NCBI GenBank assembly: GCA_015064505.1
Contig: SVSB01000005.1
Location: 18,672 to 82,671 of the forward strand
DNA from: Oscillospiraceae bacterium
GTDB taxonomy: Bacteria > Bacillota > Clostridia > Oscillospirales > CAG-272
Reading direction: 5' to 3'
DNA: 64,000 nt
The position numbers and the translations under genes were made by a program. The notes beneath the pieces are model-generated. The model was given only the letters and a program-made list of their open reading frames with translations. It did not search any database and was not told where the DNA came from. The first letter of the stretch is position 1, and the number at the start of each line of letters is the position of its first letter. Shown piece after piece: positions 47,571-56,256 of this stretch.

Positions 47571-49058
47571 ATGAAAAGATTAGTTGCAATCGTTCTGCTT
47601 GCAGTAATGCTCGTACCATCGCTTATTGCTTGCGGAAACAACACTCCCGCAACCACCACTCCCGCGATTGATGACCCCTCCGTTACCGACGCTCCCGTAG
47701 TGACCGAGCCTGCCGATACTACGTACGCTTTCTCTGATGAGACCTATGACGGAGCTACCTTCAGCGTTCACGTTACCGGTAATATGACCAACATGAACGA
47801 CTTTAAGGTCAGCGAGGACGCTGATGACGTAATTAACTCCTCCCGCTTCCGTTGGCTTACCGCTGTAAGCGATAAGTACGACGTTGTAATCGAACAGACT
47901 GCGAACCTCTCCTTCGGTTCCGCAGGCGGCTCCGGCCCCGGCTATCAGCAGCTCAAGAAGTCCTATACTGCAGCTGATTACACTTATCAGGCAGCTATGA
48001 CCGGCTCTTATGACGTTGCACAGGCGGCGCTGAACGGATACCTCCTGGACCTTAACAGCCTTGAGGGCCTTGATCTCACCAATCCCTGGTGGGACCAGAA
48101 GGCAAACGATGATATGACCATCCACGGTAAAATGTACTATACCACCGGCGATATCAGCCTTACCGATAACCAGGTCACTCACTGCATCCTCTTCAATAAG
48201 GAGCTTGCAAAGGCTATCGACGATCCCTACAAGCTTGTTTACGACAACAAGTGGACTTACGATAAGTTCGCAGAGATGATTCTTCAGGTTTCCGAGGACG
48301 TTAACGGTGACGATAAGATGGACCGCTATGACAAATTCGGTCTTCTCACCTGGAACGACTCCATGCTTCAGATCCTTGCAAGTGCTACTCAGCGCATCTG
48401 TACCGTGAATGAGAATAACGAGATCGCTCTCACTCTTTATAACGATACCGTCGTTTCTCTCTTTGATGATTACAACGAGCTGATTTATCAGAATAAGAAC
48501 GTAATCAACTATCAGAACGGCTACGGTCAGAACGATTGGGATCCCATCCGTCTTGCTATGTTTGACGAAGCAAGAGCAATGTTCTATATGACGCTCTTCA
48601 CCACCGTTCCCAAGCACAGAGATTCCGATATCGATTTCGGTATCCTTCCTTTCCCCAAGTACTCCGAGCAGCAGTCTGACTACGGTCATCAGGTAAGCGC
48701 TTTCCACGGTCAGTTCCTTTGCGTTCCTCTGTTCCTTGAGGACGAGAAGATGGTAGCAGATATTCTTGAGTATCTCGCCGCAACCGGCAAGGATATCATG
48801 ACTCCCGCGTATTACGAAAAGACCCTCGTTGGATCTCACTTCCGCGATGAGGAGTCCGGTGATATGCTTGATATCATCTTTGCTTCCAGAGTATACGATA
48901 TCGGTATTTACTACAATATCGGTACCTACAGAAGCCTTATAGGTAATCTTGCAAAGAGCAAGACTACCACTATCACCCAGATCTACAACGCCTATAAGAA
49001 TAAGGCTAATAAGGAGCTTCAGACTCTTAACGCAGATTATTCCAAGATAAGCGAATAA
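47571..49058 (+). CDS. Extracellular solute-binding lipoprotein (family 1 type)
   Basis: A 495-residue lipoprotein with lipobox LIAC and a Thr/Pro/Asp linker, then a two-lobed binding protein fold as in sugar ABC importers. YDKFAEMILQVSEDVNGDDKMDRYDKFGL contains an EF-hand-like calcium loop (DVNGDDKMDRYD), common in this family. Ligand is unknown. No permease or ATPase genes for it are adjacent, so it must use a transporter encoded elsewhere. GAAAGGG precedes ATG 47571; a strong terminator follows. Confidence 0.87.
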   Translation: MKRLVAIVLLAVMLVPSLIACGNNTPATTTPAIDDPSVTDAPVVTEPADTTYAFSDETYDGATFSVHVTGNMTNMNDFKVSEDADDVINSSRFRWLTAVSDKYDVVIEQTANLSFGSAGGSGPGYQQLKKSYTAADYTYQAAMTGSYDVAQAALNGYLLDLNSLEGLDLTNPWWDQKANDDMTIHGKMYYTTGDISLTDNQVTHCILFNKELAKAIDDPYKLVYDNKWTYDKFAEMILQVSEDVNGDDKMDRYDKFGLLTWNDSMLQILASATQRICTVNENNEIALTLYNDTVVSLFDDYNELIYQNKNVINYQNGYGQNDWDPIRLAMFDEARAMFYMTLFTTVPKHRDSDIDFGILPFPKYSEQQSDYGHQVSAFHGQFLCVPLFLEDEKMVADILEYLAATGKDIMTPAYYEKTLVGSHFRDEESGDMLDIIFASRVYDIGIYYNIGTYRSLIGNLAKSKTTTITQIYNAYKNKANKELQTLNADYSKISE

Positions 49059-49063
49059 CCGAT

Positions 49064-49107
49064 AAAAAGCTCGCCGCAACGCTTTGCGTTTGCGGCGGGC
49101 TTTTTTG
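49064..49107 (+). terminator. Rho-independent terminator after the solute-binding protein gene
   Basis: AAAGCTCGCCGCAA pairs with TTGCGGCGGGCTTT (one wobble) over CGCTTTGCGT, followed by TTTTTTG. Confidence 0.88.
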
Positions 49108-49136
49108 TTTTTAATAATAAAGACAAGCAGCAGAGC

Positions 49137-49144
49137 CATATAAT
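49137..49144 (+). promoter_or_regulatory. Candidate sigma-E type -10 box upstream of sigK
   Basis: CATATAAT about 22 nt before the sigK start resembles the sigma-E -10 consensus (CATAnnnT), which drives sigK in Bacillus. A good -35 is not evident, so this is tentative. Confidence 0.3.
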
Positions 49145-49166
49145 ATATAAAAAACGGAGATTTGCT

Positions 49167-49850
49167 ATGCTACTGAGTGCAGGAATCGGATTGTTGAATT
49201 ATATTTTCGTTCTGCTTGGCGTTACGGGCGGACAGCATTACCCACCTCCTCTTCCGCAAAGAGAAGAGGAGGAATGCTTTGAAAAAATGAAAAACGGAGA
49301 CGAGGCGGCGCGCACAAAGCTTATCGAGCATAATCTGCGGCTCGTAGCACATATCGTGCGTAAATACTATATGAGCGCACCGAATCAGGAGGATCTCGTT
49401 TCCGTGGGAAGCATAGGACTTATAAAAGCGATAGACTCATTTGATAACTCAAACGGCGCCCGCTTCGCAACCTACGGTGCAAAATGTATACAAAACGAGA
49501 TACTTATGTACTTTCGTTCCCAGAAAAAACTTGGATGCGAGGTTTCCATAAATGAAACGATCGATATGGATAAGGAGGGTAACCCTCTTACCTATATAGA
49601 CGTTATAGCCGTGGATGATACAATAGCCGAGGACATTGACAGAAAAATACATATTGCGAATGCATTAAAGTGCATTGATACCGTGTTAAGCGAAAGGGAA
49701 AGAACCATAATAATTCTGCGATACGGGCTTGGTAAATGGCGCGCCCGCACTCAACGGGAGGTAGCGGAGCTTTTGGGGATCTCCCGAAGCTACGTTTCAA
49801 GAATTGAGAAGGCGGCTCTTGAAAAAATCAAGGATAACTTAAAAATTTAA
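49167..49850 (+). CDS. sigK: RNA polymerase sporulation sigma factor SigK (pro-sigma-K), uninterrupted
   Basis: A 227-residue sigma-70 family factor for late mother-cell gene expression. A hydrophobic pro-sequence of about 20 residues (LLSAGIGLLNYIFVLLGVTG) precedes PLPQREEEECFEKMKNGDE; region 2 has LIEHNLRLVAHIVRKY, QEDLVSVGSIGLIKAIDSF and RFATYGAKCIQNEILMYFR; region 4 has REVAELLGISRSYVSRIEK. In Bacillus subtilis and C. difficile sigK can be split by a skin element; here the frame is continuous. ACGGAGA precedes the ATG. Confidence 0.93.
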   Translation: MLLSAGIGLLNYIFVLLGVTGGQHYPPPLPQREEEECFEKMKNGDEAARTKLIEHNLRLVAHIVRKYYMSAPNQEDLVSVGSIGLIKAIDSFDNSNGARFATYGAKCIQNEILMYFRSQKKLGCEVSINETIDMDKEGNPLTYIDVIAVDDTIAEDIDRKIHIANALKCIDTVLSERERTIIILRYGLGKWRARTQREVAELLGISRSYVSRIEKAALEKIKDNLKI

Positions 49851-49996
49851 AATCCATGAATATTTATTGCGATTGGAGCAAAAAATAAAAACGGCAACAG
49901 AAACGGAGGCCTGCAATGCTTGCCAATTTGATCAGGCTTATCGCTTCCGAATTATTGAATGGAAGACTGTCGCTGATTTTTAACACGGAGGTTTGT

Positions 49997-50209
49997 ATGA
50001 TACTTGACAGAATAGCGCTTGTGCTTACTATTGTGGGAGCGCTTAATTGGGGCAGTATCGGCATATTCCAGTTTGATGCTGTGGCGTGGATTTGCGGCGG
50101 AGTGGACGCGATAGCCGCAAGAATCATTTACACCCTGGTAGCGCTGGCGGGTGTCTGGTGTATTTCGTTGCTTTTCAGACCCCGAGAGCTTGCCGAAAGG
50201 GATATGTAA
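49997..50209 (+). CDS. DUF378 family small membrane protein
   Basis: A 70-residue protein with two membrane helices, starting MILDRIALVLTIVGALNWGSIG and containing ARIIYTLVALAGVWCI, the DUF378 pattern. ACGGAGG (49985-49991) sits 5 nt before ATG 49997. The same frame is open up to an ATG at 49916 that also has ACGGAGG before it and would add 27 residues; family length favours the shorter form. Function unknown. Confidence 0.85.
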   Translation: MILDRIALVLTIVGALNWGSIGIFQFDAVAWICGGVDAIAARIIYTLVALAGVWCISLLFRPRELAERDM

Positions 50210-50216
50210 AAAAAGG

Positions 50217-50249
50217 GAACTCCGATCCACGTCGGAGTTCGCTTTTTTA
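50217..50249 (+). terminator. Rho-independent terminator after the DUF378 gene
   Basis: GAACTCCGA (50217-50225) pairs with TCGGAGTTC (50232-50240) over TCCACG, with a following T-tract. Confidence 0.88.
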
Positions 50250-50278
50250 TTGACATCTTTCTTCAAAGATGATATCAT
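50250..50278 (+). promoter_or_regulatory. Sigma-A promoter for the SDR gene
   Basis: TTGACA (50250-50255) and TATCAT (50273-50278) are 17 bp apart, 28 nt before the start. Confidence 0.7.
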
Positions 50279-50305
50279 CAATATATCAATTTGCAGGAGC
50301 GGAAA

Positions 50306-51025
50306 ATGAAGAAAGTATTAATAACCGGTGGCACTCGAGGAATTGGACTTGCGTGTGTAAAAGCCTTTGCTGAGGCGGGATATGATACCGCCGTCATATA
50401 CAGATCAAGCGATGTTGACGCCCGTATGCTGAAGGAAAAATACGGCACCGTCTGCTATAAATGCGATCTTTCCGATACGGTGGATACCGACGGTGTACTC
50501 AGCCGCATTCTTTCCGATTTTCCCGACGGCTTTGACGTGCTGGTAAATAACGCAGGTATCTCCCAAAGGAAGCTTATCTGCGACATTACCGACGAAGATT
50601 GGAATAAAATGCTTGCAGTATCTCTTACAGCACCCTTCCGGCTTATAAAAAGACTTTCTCCCTATATGATAAGAAAAGGGGAGGGAAGAATAATCAACGT
50701 TTCCTCCGTGTGGGGTGAGCACGGTGCTTCCTGTGAAACCCATTACAGTGCGGCAAAGGCGGGTCTGATCGGACTTACGAAAGCCGTAGCAAAAGAGCTT
50801 GCACCGTCCGGCGTTCTCGTTAATTGCGTTTGTCCCGGAGTTATAGAAACGGATATGAACGCAGAGCTTACCGAGGAGGATCGTAATGCACTTTGCGAGG
50901 AGATACCCGTGGGTCGTTTCGGAACTCCCGAGGAGGTTGCAAAATGCGTTTTGTTTCTTGCGGAAATTTCATCTTCCTACGTCACAGGGCAGATAATTTC
51001 CCCAAATGGCGGCTTTTGCGTGTGA
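50306..51025 (+). CDS. Short-chain dehydrogenase/reductase, FabG-like
   Basis: A 239-residue NAD(P)-dependent oxidoreductase from ATG 50306 (CAGGAG upstream; an earlier TTG precedes that site). Cofactor motif TGGTRGIG, NNAG at about 81-84, catalytic Ser in INVSSV, YSAAK, and the late VCPGVIETDM and YVTGQIISPNGG are classical SDR motifs and match 3-oxoacyl-ACP reductase. It stands alone outside a fab cluster, so the true substrate may differ. Confidence 0.9.
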   Translation: MKKVLITGGTRGIGLACVKAFAEAGYDTAVIYRSSDVDARMLKEKYGTVCYKCDLSDTVDTDGVLSRILSDFPDGFDVLVNNAGISQRKLICDITDEDWNKMLAVSLTAPFRLIKRLSPYMIRKGEGRIINVSSVWGEHGASCETHYSAAKAGLIGLTKAVAKELAPSGVLVNCVCPGVIETDMNAELTEEDRNALCEEIPVGRFGTPEEVAKCVLFLAEISSSYVTGQIISPNGGFCV

Positions 51026-51083
51026 AAAATGCAAGATTTGAAATTCAAAATTTCGTTTTTGCGAAAAATATCTTGTTAAACTA

Positions 51084-51112
51084 TTGACATACCCGTTTAT
51101 TAGCGGTATACT
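51084..51112 (+). promoter_or_regulatory. Sigma-A promoter for serC-serA
   Basis: TTGACA (51084-51089) and TATACT (51107-51112) are 17 bp apart. The leader before serC is too short (about 35 nt) for a T-box. Confidence 0.75.
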
Positions 51113-51153
51113 ATTGAATATTATTTAGAAAGGATGCGCGTGGCGCTATTATT

Positions 51154-52239
51154 ATGAAAAGAGTTTACAATTTTTCCGCTGGACCTTCCATGCTTCCGCT
51201 TCCCGTGCTTGAGCAGGCTCAGAAGGAGCTTATCTGCTACGGAGATTCAGGAATGTCTGTTATGGAGATGAGCCACCGATCTCCCGTATATGATGAAATA
51301 ATCAAGGCAGCAGAGAAGGATCTCAGAACCCTTCTTAACGTGCCCGATAATTATAAGATCCTCTTTATGCAGGGCGGTGCTTCCGGTCAGTTTGCTGCGG
51401 TTCCTCTTAACCTTCTTAACGGAAGCGGCAAGGCTGATTACATAGTTTCCGGACAGTTCTCCGGCAAGGCTTTCAAGGAGGCAAAGAAATACGGCGACGT
51501 CGTGTGTGCCGCTACCTCCGAGGAGGACAACTTCTGCCACGTGCCTGCTACCACCAAGGACAGCTTCCGTGCTGATGCGGATTACGTTCATATGTGCTTC
51601 AACAACACTATTTACGGCACCAAGTTTGATTATATCCCCGATACGGGTGATATTCCTCTGGTTGCGGATATGTCCTCCTGCATTCTCTCCGAGCCCGTTG
51701 ATATTTCCAAGTTCGGCGTTATCTATGCAGGCGCTCAGAAAAACATGGCTCCCGCAGGCGTTACGGTCGTAATCATCCGCGAGGACCTTATCGGTAAGGA
51801 GAACGCTCTCACTCCCGCAGTATTCAGCTATAAGAATACCGCAGAGAACGATTCCATGTACAACACTCCTCCTTGCTATTCTATCTATATGTGCGGTCTC
51901 GTAGCAAAGTATCTTCTTTCCATCGGCGGACTTGAGGAGATGAAGAAGCTGAACGAAAAGAAGGCAAAGCTCCTTTACGATTATCTTGACAGCCAGGATT
52001 ATTATAAGGCGCCCGTTGAGCCTTCCTCCCGCTCCATGATGAACGTTACCTTCGTTACCGGCGATAAGGATCTTGATAAGAAGTTTGCCGCAGAGGCTGA
52101 TGCCGCAGGACTTAAGAACCTGAAGGGTCACCGTTCCGTTGGCGGTATGCGTGCTTCCATTTACAACGCAATGCCTTACGAAGGCGTTGAGGCTCTCGTA
52201 GCATTTATGAAGAAATTTGCAGAGGAAAACAAGAAATAA
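51154..52239 (+). CDS. serC: Phosphoserine aminotransferase SerC
   Basis: PLP enzyme converting 3-phosphohydroxypyruvate to phosphoserine with glutamate. The 361 residues start with YNFSAGPSMLPLPVLEQAQ, contain MEMSHRSPVYDEI, MQGGASGQFA, and the PLP-lysine region YAGAQKNMAPAGVTVVIIR, and end with GGMRASIYNAMPYEGVEAL. It is co-transcribed with serA, 9 nt downstream; serB is not here. Confidence 0.97.
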   Translation: MKRVYNFSAGPSMLPLPVLEQAQKELICYGDSGMSVMEMSHRSPVYDEIIKAAEKDLRTLLNVPDNYKILFMQGGASGQFAAVPLNLLNGSGKADYIVSGQFSGKAFKEAKKYGDVVCAATSEEDNFCHVPATTKDSFRADADYVHMCFNNTIYGTKFDYIPDTGDIPLVADMSSCILSEPVDISKFGVIYAGAQKNMAPAGVTVVIIREDLIGKENALTPAVFSYKNTAENDSMYNTPPCYSIYMCGLVAKYLLSIGGLEEMKKLNEKKAKLLYDYLDSQDYYKAPVEPSSRSMMNVTFVTGDKDLDKKFAAEADAAGLKNLKGHRSVGGMRASIYNAMPYEGVEALVAFMKKFAEENKK

Positions 52240-52248
52240 GGTATTATT

Positions 52249-53403
52249 ATGAATAACATTAAGCTTATGAACAAAATTGCGAAGGTCGGAACCGACGTTT
52301 TTGACCGCGCAAAGTATACCGTCGGTGCTGATATTGATGCTCCCGACGCGATCATGGTCCGCAGTGCGGCGCTTCACGATATGGAGTTTAACCCTGAGCT
52401 TCGCGCTATTTCCCGTTGCGGCGCAGGTGTTAACAACATTCCGATAGACAGATGCACAGAGGCGGGTATCGCAGTGTTCAACACTCCCGGTGCTAACGCT
52501 AACGGCGTTAAGGAGCTTGCCGTTGCTGCTCTTCTGCTTGCAAGCCGCGATATCGTTGGCGGTATAGCTTGGGCGAACACTCTTGAGGAGAACGTTGTAA
52601 AGTCCGTTGAGGCGGGTAAATCCCAGTTCGGCGGTACGGAGATCACGGGTAAGACCCTTGGCGTCATCGGTCTTGGTGCAATCGGCGGTCTCGTTGCAAA
52701 CGCCGCTGACGCTCTCGGTATGGACGTTATGGGTTGCGACCCATACATCAGCGTTGCAGGCGCTTGGGCTCTTTCTCATGCGGTTAAGCGCGCTTCTGCA
52801 TACGAGGAGATCTACAAGAACGCTGATTACATCACCATTCACGTTCCCGCTACTCCCTCTACAAAGAATATGATCAACAAGGATACCATCGCAATGATGA
52901 AGGACGGCGTTAAGATCATCAACCTCAGCCGTGCTGACCTTGTTAATATAGCTGATCTTAAGGAAGCACTTGCTTCCGGTAAGGTTGCGAAGTACATCAC
53001 CGATTTCCCCACCGAAGAGTCTATCAACGTTCCCGGTATCGTTGCAATTCCTCACCTTGGCGCTTCTACTGCGGAGAGCGAGGATAACTGCGCTGTTATG
53101 GCTGCCCACGAGCTTGTGGACTTCCTTGAATACGGAAATATCAAGAACAGCGTAAACTTCCCCAACGTTTCCATTCCCGCAAGCGGCTTCCACAGGCTCG
53201 GCGTAATGCATAAGAACGTTCCCGCCGTGCTTGCTAAGCTTACTGCCGCAATTTCCGAGGTTGGACTTAACATCGAAAATATGGCAAACGGCTCCAAGGG
53301 CGATAACGCATATACGCTCTTTGAGATCAACGGAAAGCTCAGCGCTGACGTTGTTGCTAAGCTCACCGCTATTGATGAAGTAATCAAGGCTTACGAGTTT
53401 TAA
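52249..53403 (+). CDS. serA: D-3-phosphoglycerate dehydrogenase SerA (ACT-domain type)
   Basis: NAD-dependent first enzyme of serine synthesis. Of 384 residues the substrate domain comes first (RCGAGVNNIPID), then the NAD fold with GLGAIGG and CDPYIS, the DLVNIADLKEAL region with catalytic Arg/Glu, and HLGAST with the catalytic His. The C-terminal about 70 residues form an ACT domain (VLAKLTAAISEVGLNIENM), the usual serine feedback site. The N-terminal substrate domain is shorter than in E. coli. A strong terminator follows. Confidence 0.95.
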   Translation: MNNIKLMNKIAKVGTDVFDRAKYTVGADIDAPDAIMVRSAALHDMEFNPELRAISRCGAGVNNIPIDRCTEAGIAVFNTPGANANGVKELAVAALLLASRDIVGGIAWANTLEENVVKSVEAGKSQFGGTEITGKTLGVIGLGAIGGLVANAADALGMDVMGCDPYISVAGAWALSHAVKRASAYEEIYKNADYITIHVPATPSTKNMINKDTIAMMKDGVKIINLSRADLVNIADLKEALASGKVAKYITDFPTEESINVPGIVAIPHLGASTAESEDNCAVMAAHELVDFLEYGNIKNSVNFPNVSIPASGFHRLGVMHKNVPAVLAKLTAAISEVGLNIENMANGSKGDNAYTLFEINGKLSADVVAKLTAIDEVIKAYEF

Positions 53404-53410
53404 TAAGTTA

Positions 53411-53444
53411 AAAAGCCCCCGAGCGGCGATGCTCGGGGGCTTTT
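53411..53444. terminator. Bidirectional terminator between serA and the M20 gene
   Basis: AAAAGCCCCCGAGC and GCTCGGGGGCTTTT form a perfect 14-bp stem over GGCGAT, with A and T tracts for both directions. Confidence 0.95.
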
Positions 53445-53447
53445 CTC

Positions 53448-54800
53448 TTATTTGTCTATTCTTACCTTTGCGGTGCCGTCTTCAAGATATTCAATGCGGT
53501 CGCCGCTGTCATTGAGGGAGTCAATGAATTGCAGGAATTCTTCCTTGCTTGCAAATTCGGGCTTGTATTCGGAGATTATCTGCTTTGCTCTTTCTCCGTT
53601 ATTATTGAGGAGAATATGCAAAAGCATTATCTGGAGCTTTGCGCTGTCAACGCAAGCGGCAACGGGATCGACGATATAATAGTCCATACCGTGGCCCGTT
53701 CCTCTGGCTCCGCCCGCTTCCGCGTGTTGAACGGGCATAAGGCAGGAAAGATCTCCCATATCGGTGCTGCCCGTGGCAACTCCGCCGTAAACACGGAATT
53801 CGTGCTGTGGGATTATCTGTGCCGCCGCTTCCGCAAAGGCGTTTCCGAGATTTGCATCCTGAAGGGTGGGGGAGTATCCGGGATAATCAATGATCTCGAT
53901 ATTGGTTCCGATGGAGAGTGCGGCCCCCACGAGAGCTTGATTTACCTTGCGGTTTACCTTCTTTATTGCGTCAAAGGTTTTTCCGCGAACGTAGCTTTCG
54001 ATCTTTGCTTCGGAGGGGATGGCGTTTACCATGGTGCCTCCTGCGGTCATAATGGGATGTACGCGGATATAGTCCATATTAAGGAACGTTTCGCGGATAG
54101 CGTTTACTGCGTTCAGTCCGCAGGTTGCGGCGTAAAGTGCGTTTCTTCCTGCGTGGGGAGCTCCGCCGGCGTGAGCAGCCTTGCCTTTATAGATGATCTT
54201 TTTTGCAATACAGCCGATATGATAACCGTTGCGAACTCCGAAGCGACCGCCCGCGTGCACCATAAACGCCATATCAACGCCGTCAAAATAACCTCTGTGG
54301 AGAAATTCGCTCTTTCCGCCGAAATATTTTATAACTCCTTGCTTTTTCAGCTCGGAACGGTATTCGATCTCAAGAAGCTCCTCTGCGGGTACTGCGCAAA
54401 GCTTAATCTTTCCGCAAAGACCGTCAAGGATCCCGTCCTCCGTAAGAGCGGCGGCTATTCCGTAAAGAGCGGCGCTGTGGGTGTTGTGTCCGCAGGAGTG
54501 GACCGCGCCCGTTTCCTTATCCGCTTCGGGATGCTCGGGGCAAATTACGGAGTCCATTTCTCCAAGCACGAGAACGCAAGGGCCCTCTCTGCCCGTGTCT
54601 ATGTCCACGTAAAATCCGGGAATATTACCCGCCTCGTGAAGCTCGTATCCAAGCGCGCGGTATTTTTCTTTAAGATGTGCGTCTGTTTTCCATTCTTTAA
54701 AACCGGTTTCGGGATTGTTCCATATATAACGTTCCGTTTCCAAAATACTGTCCTTGTATTTGTCAACAGCTTCATTTATCAGCTTAATTGTATGTTCCAT
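53448..54800 (-). CDS. M20 family amidohydrolase (AbgB-like)
   Basis: A 450-residue zinc-dependent amidohydrolase of the M20D type, which cleaves N-acyl amino acids or p-aminobenzoyl-glutamate-like amides. Metal and catalytic motifs visible are GEMDSV, the CGHNTHSAAL motif, AEE in PAEELLE, and the dimerisation domain (about 195-310; GKAAHAGGAPHAGRNAL). GSTDMGDLS is the late metal-binding region. ACGGAGGTGC precedes ATG 54800. The real substrate is unknown. Confidence 0.9.
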   Translation of the reverse strand: MEHTIKLINEAVDKYKDSILETERYIWNNPETGFKEWKTDAHLKEKYRALGYELHEAGNIPGFYVDIDTGREGPCVLVLGEMDSVICPEHPEADKETGAVHSCGHNTHSAALYGIAAALTEDGILDGLCGKIKLCAVPAEELLEIEYRSELKKQGVIKYFGGKSEFLHRGYFDGVDMAFMVHAGGRFGVRNGYHIGCIAKKIIYKGKAAHAGGAPHAGRNALYAATCGLNAVNAIRETFLNMDYIRVHPIMTAGGTMVNAIPSEAKIESYVRGKTFDAIKKVNRKVNQALVGAALSIGTNIEIIDYPGYSPTLQDANLGNAFAEAAAQIIPQHEFRVYGGVATGSTDMGDLSCLMPVQHAEAGGARGTGHGMDYYIVDPVAACVDSAKLQIMLLHILLNNNGERAKQIISEYKPEFASKEEFLQFIDSLNDSGDRIEYLEDGTAKVRIDK

Positions 54801-54878
54801 ATTGCACCTCCGTTTTTAAACAGTATAACTCAAATTGAATAAAATGTAAACAGCAAAACGCTTTTTTTGTTTTTACTC

Positions 54879-54907
54879 TTGCAGTTTTTGAAGAAATGTG
54901 GTTTAAT
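54879..54907 (+). promoter_or_regulatory. Candidate sigma-A promoter for the DUF512-lipoprotein-der-obg operon
   Basis: TTGCAG (54879-54884) and TTTAAT (54902-54907) are 17 bp apart, 37 nt before the first start codon. Confidence 0.55.
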
Positions 54908-54943
54908 ATATTCTGTATCATTATGCATGCAAGGAGATTGGCG

Positions 54944-56254
54944 ATGGTTAAAGTCTTTTCGGTTGAAATGGGATCTCTTGCTGCGCGTAAAGGAATTCGC
55001 GTGGGGGACGTTCTTGTTTCCGTAAACGGACACGAGATAAGAGACGTGCTTGATTACCGTTTTTATCTGACGGAACGGTTGGTTCGTCTTGTTTTCGTAA
55101 GAGATGGCGCCGAGCTTATTGCAGAGATCAAAAAAGACGAGTACGATGATATCGGTCTTGATTTTGAAACGCCCTTGATGGATAAGAAAAAGACCTGCAA
55201 GAATAAATGCATCTTTTGCTTTATCGATCAAATGCCCAAAGGCATGCGTGATACCCTCTATTTTAAGGATGATGACGAACGTCTTTCCTTTTTGCACGGC
55301 AACTACGTTACACTTACTAATCTTGAGGACAGGGATATAGACCGCATTATAGAAATGCATCTTTCTCCGGTCAATATTTCCATCCACACAACTGATCCCG
55401 AGCTTCGCGTTAAGATGATGAAGAACAAGAGGGCAGGGGAGGTGCTTTCCTATATTCCCAGACTTACAGCCGCAAATATCGAGGTGAACGCCCAGATAGT
55501 GCTTTGTAAGGGAGTAAACGACGGAAAAGCATTGGAGAGAACCTTACACGATCTTGCCTGCATCAAGCCGAAGCTTCACAGCGTTTCCGTGGTACCTGCA
55601 GGACTTACGGATCATAGGGAGGGACTTTATCCTCTGGATCCGTTTACGGCCGAGGAATGCGAGGCTTGCATTGACGAGGTTGAGCGCTTCGGTCAATATA
55701 TGAACCAAACGTACGGAGAGCGCACGTTCTTTGCTTCCGACGAGTTTTATATCCGATGCGGCAGGGAATTTAGGGACGAAGCGTTTTACGATGGGTATCC
55801 GCAGCTTGAGAACGGCGTTGGAATGTGCACTATGTTTATGGAGGACGCTTCCTACGCACTTGATTGCCTTGACGAGGACGGCTTTGAGCTTAACTGCGAA
55901 AGAAGCGTTAGCATTGCAACGGGCTTTGCGGCTTATCCCATGATGAAGCAGATGGCAGAGCGGCTTGAAAGCAAGTTTAAAAAATTGCGTTGCTTTGTCT
56001 ACCCTATAGAGAATCTGACCTTCGGAAAGAATATTACCGTTTCCGGTCTTCTGACGGGAAAGGATATGCTTGCTGCCCTTAAGGATAAAAAGCTTGGAGA
56101 CGAGCTGTTTATCCCCGCAAATTCTCTCCGTACGGGCGTTGGCGATTTTCTGTGCGGTATGTTTCCCGCCGAGCTTTCCGATGCTCTCGGCGTTAAAATA
56201 TCGGCCTGTGACGGAGCGGGGGAGCTTGTTCGCCGCATAGTTGGAAAGGAGTAG
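54944..56254 (+). CDS. DUF512 family PDZ / radical-SAM-like protein
   Basis: From ATG 54944 (AAGGAG upstream) 436 residues: an N-terminal PDZ-like domain (about 1-70; LAARKGIRVGDVLVSVNG), a radical-SAM-like barrel opening with CKNKCIFCFIDQMPKGMRDTLYFKDDDERLSF, whose CxxxCxxC binds a 4Fe-4S cluster, and a C-terminal DUF512 domain. This family is widely conserved in clostridia, commonly beside der; its reaction is unknown. It is followed 2 nt later by a lipoprotein and then der. Confidence 0.92.
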   Translation: MVKVFSVEMGSLAARKGIRVGDVLVSVNGHEIRDVLDYRFYLTERLVRLVFVRDGAELIAEIKKDEYDDIGLDFETPLMDKKKTCKNKCIFCFIDQMPKGMRDTLYFKDDDERLSFLHGNYVTLTNLEDRDIDRIIEMHLSPVNISIHTTDPELRVKMMKNKRAGEVLSYIPRLTAANIEVNAQIVLCKGVNDGKALERTLHDLACIKPKLHSVSVVPAGLTDHREGLYPLDPFTAEECEACIDEVERFGQYMNQTYGERTFFASDEFYIRCGREFRDEAFYDGYPQLENGVGMCTMFMEDASYALDCLDEDGFELNCERSVSIATGFAAYPMMKQMAERLESKFKKLRCFVYPIENLTFGKNITVSGLLTGKDMLAALKDKKLGDELFIPANSLRTGVGDFLCGMFPAELSDALGVKISACDGAGELVRRIVGKE

Positions 56255-56256
56255 GA

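Noticed and set aside
47580..49139. 519-codon minus-strand frame opposite the solute-binding protein
   Set aside because: Opposite a clear lipoprotein gene; no ribosome site or motif.
51020..51153. T-box or other riboswitch before serC
   Set aside because: The leader between the consensus promoter and serC is only about 35 nt.
51247..53211. 654-codon minus-strand frame across serC-serA
   Set aside because: Spans two genuine genes and their gap; another antisense shadow.
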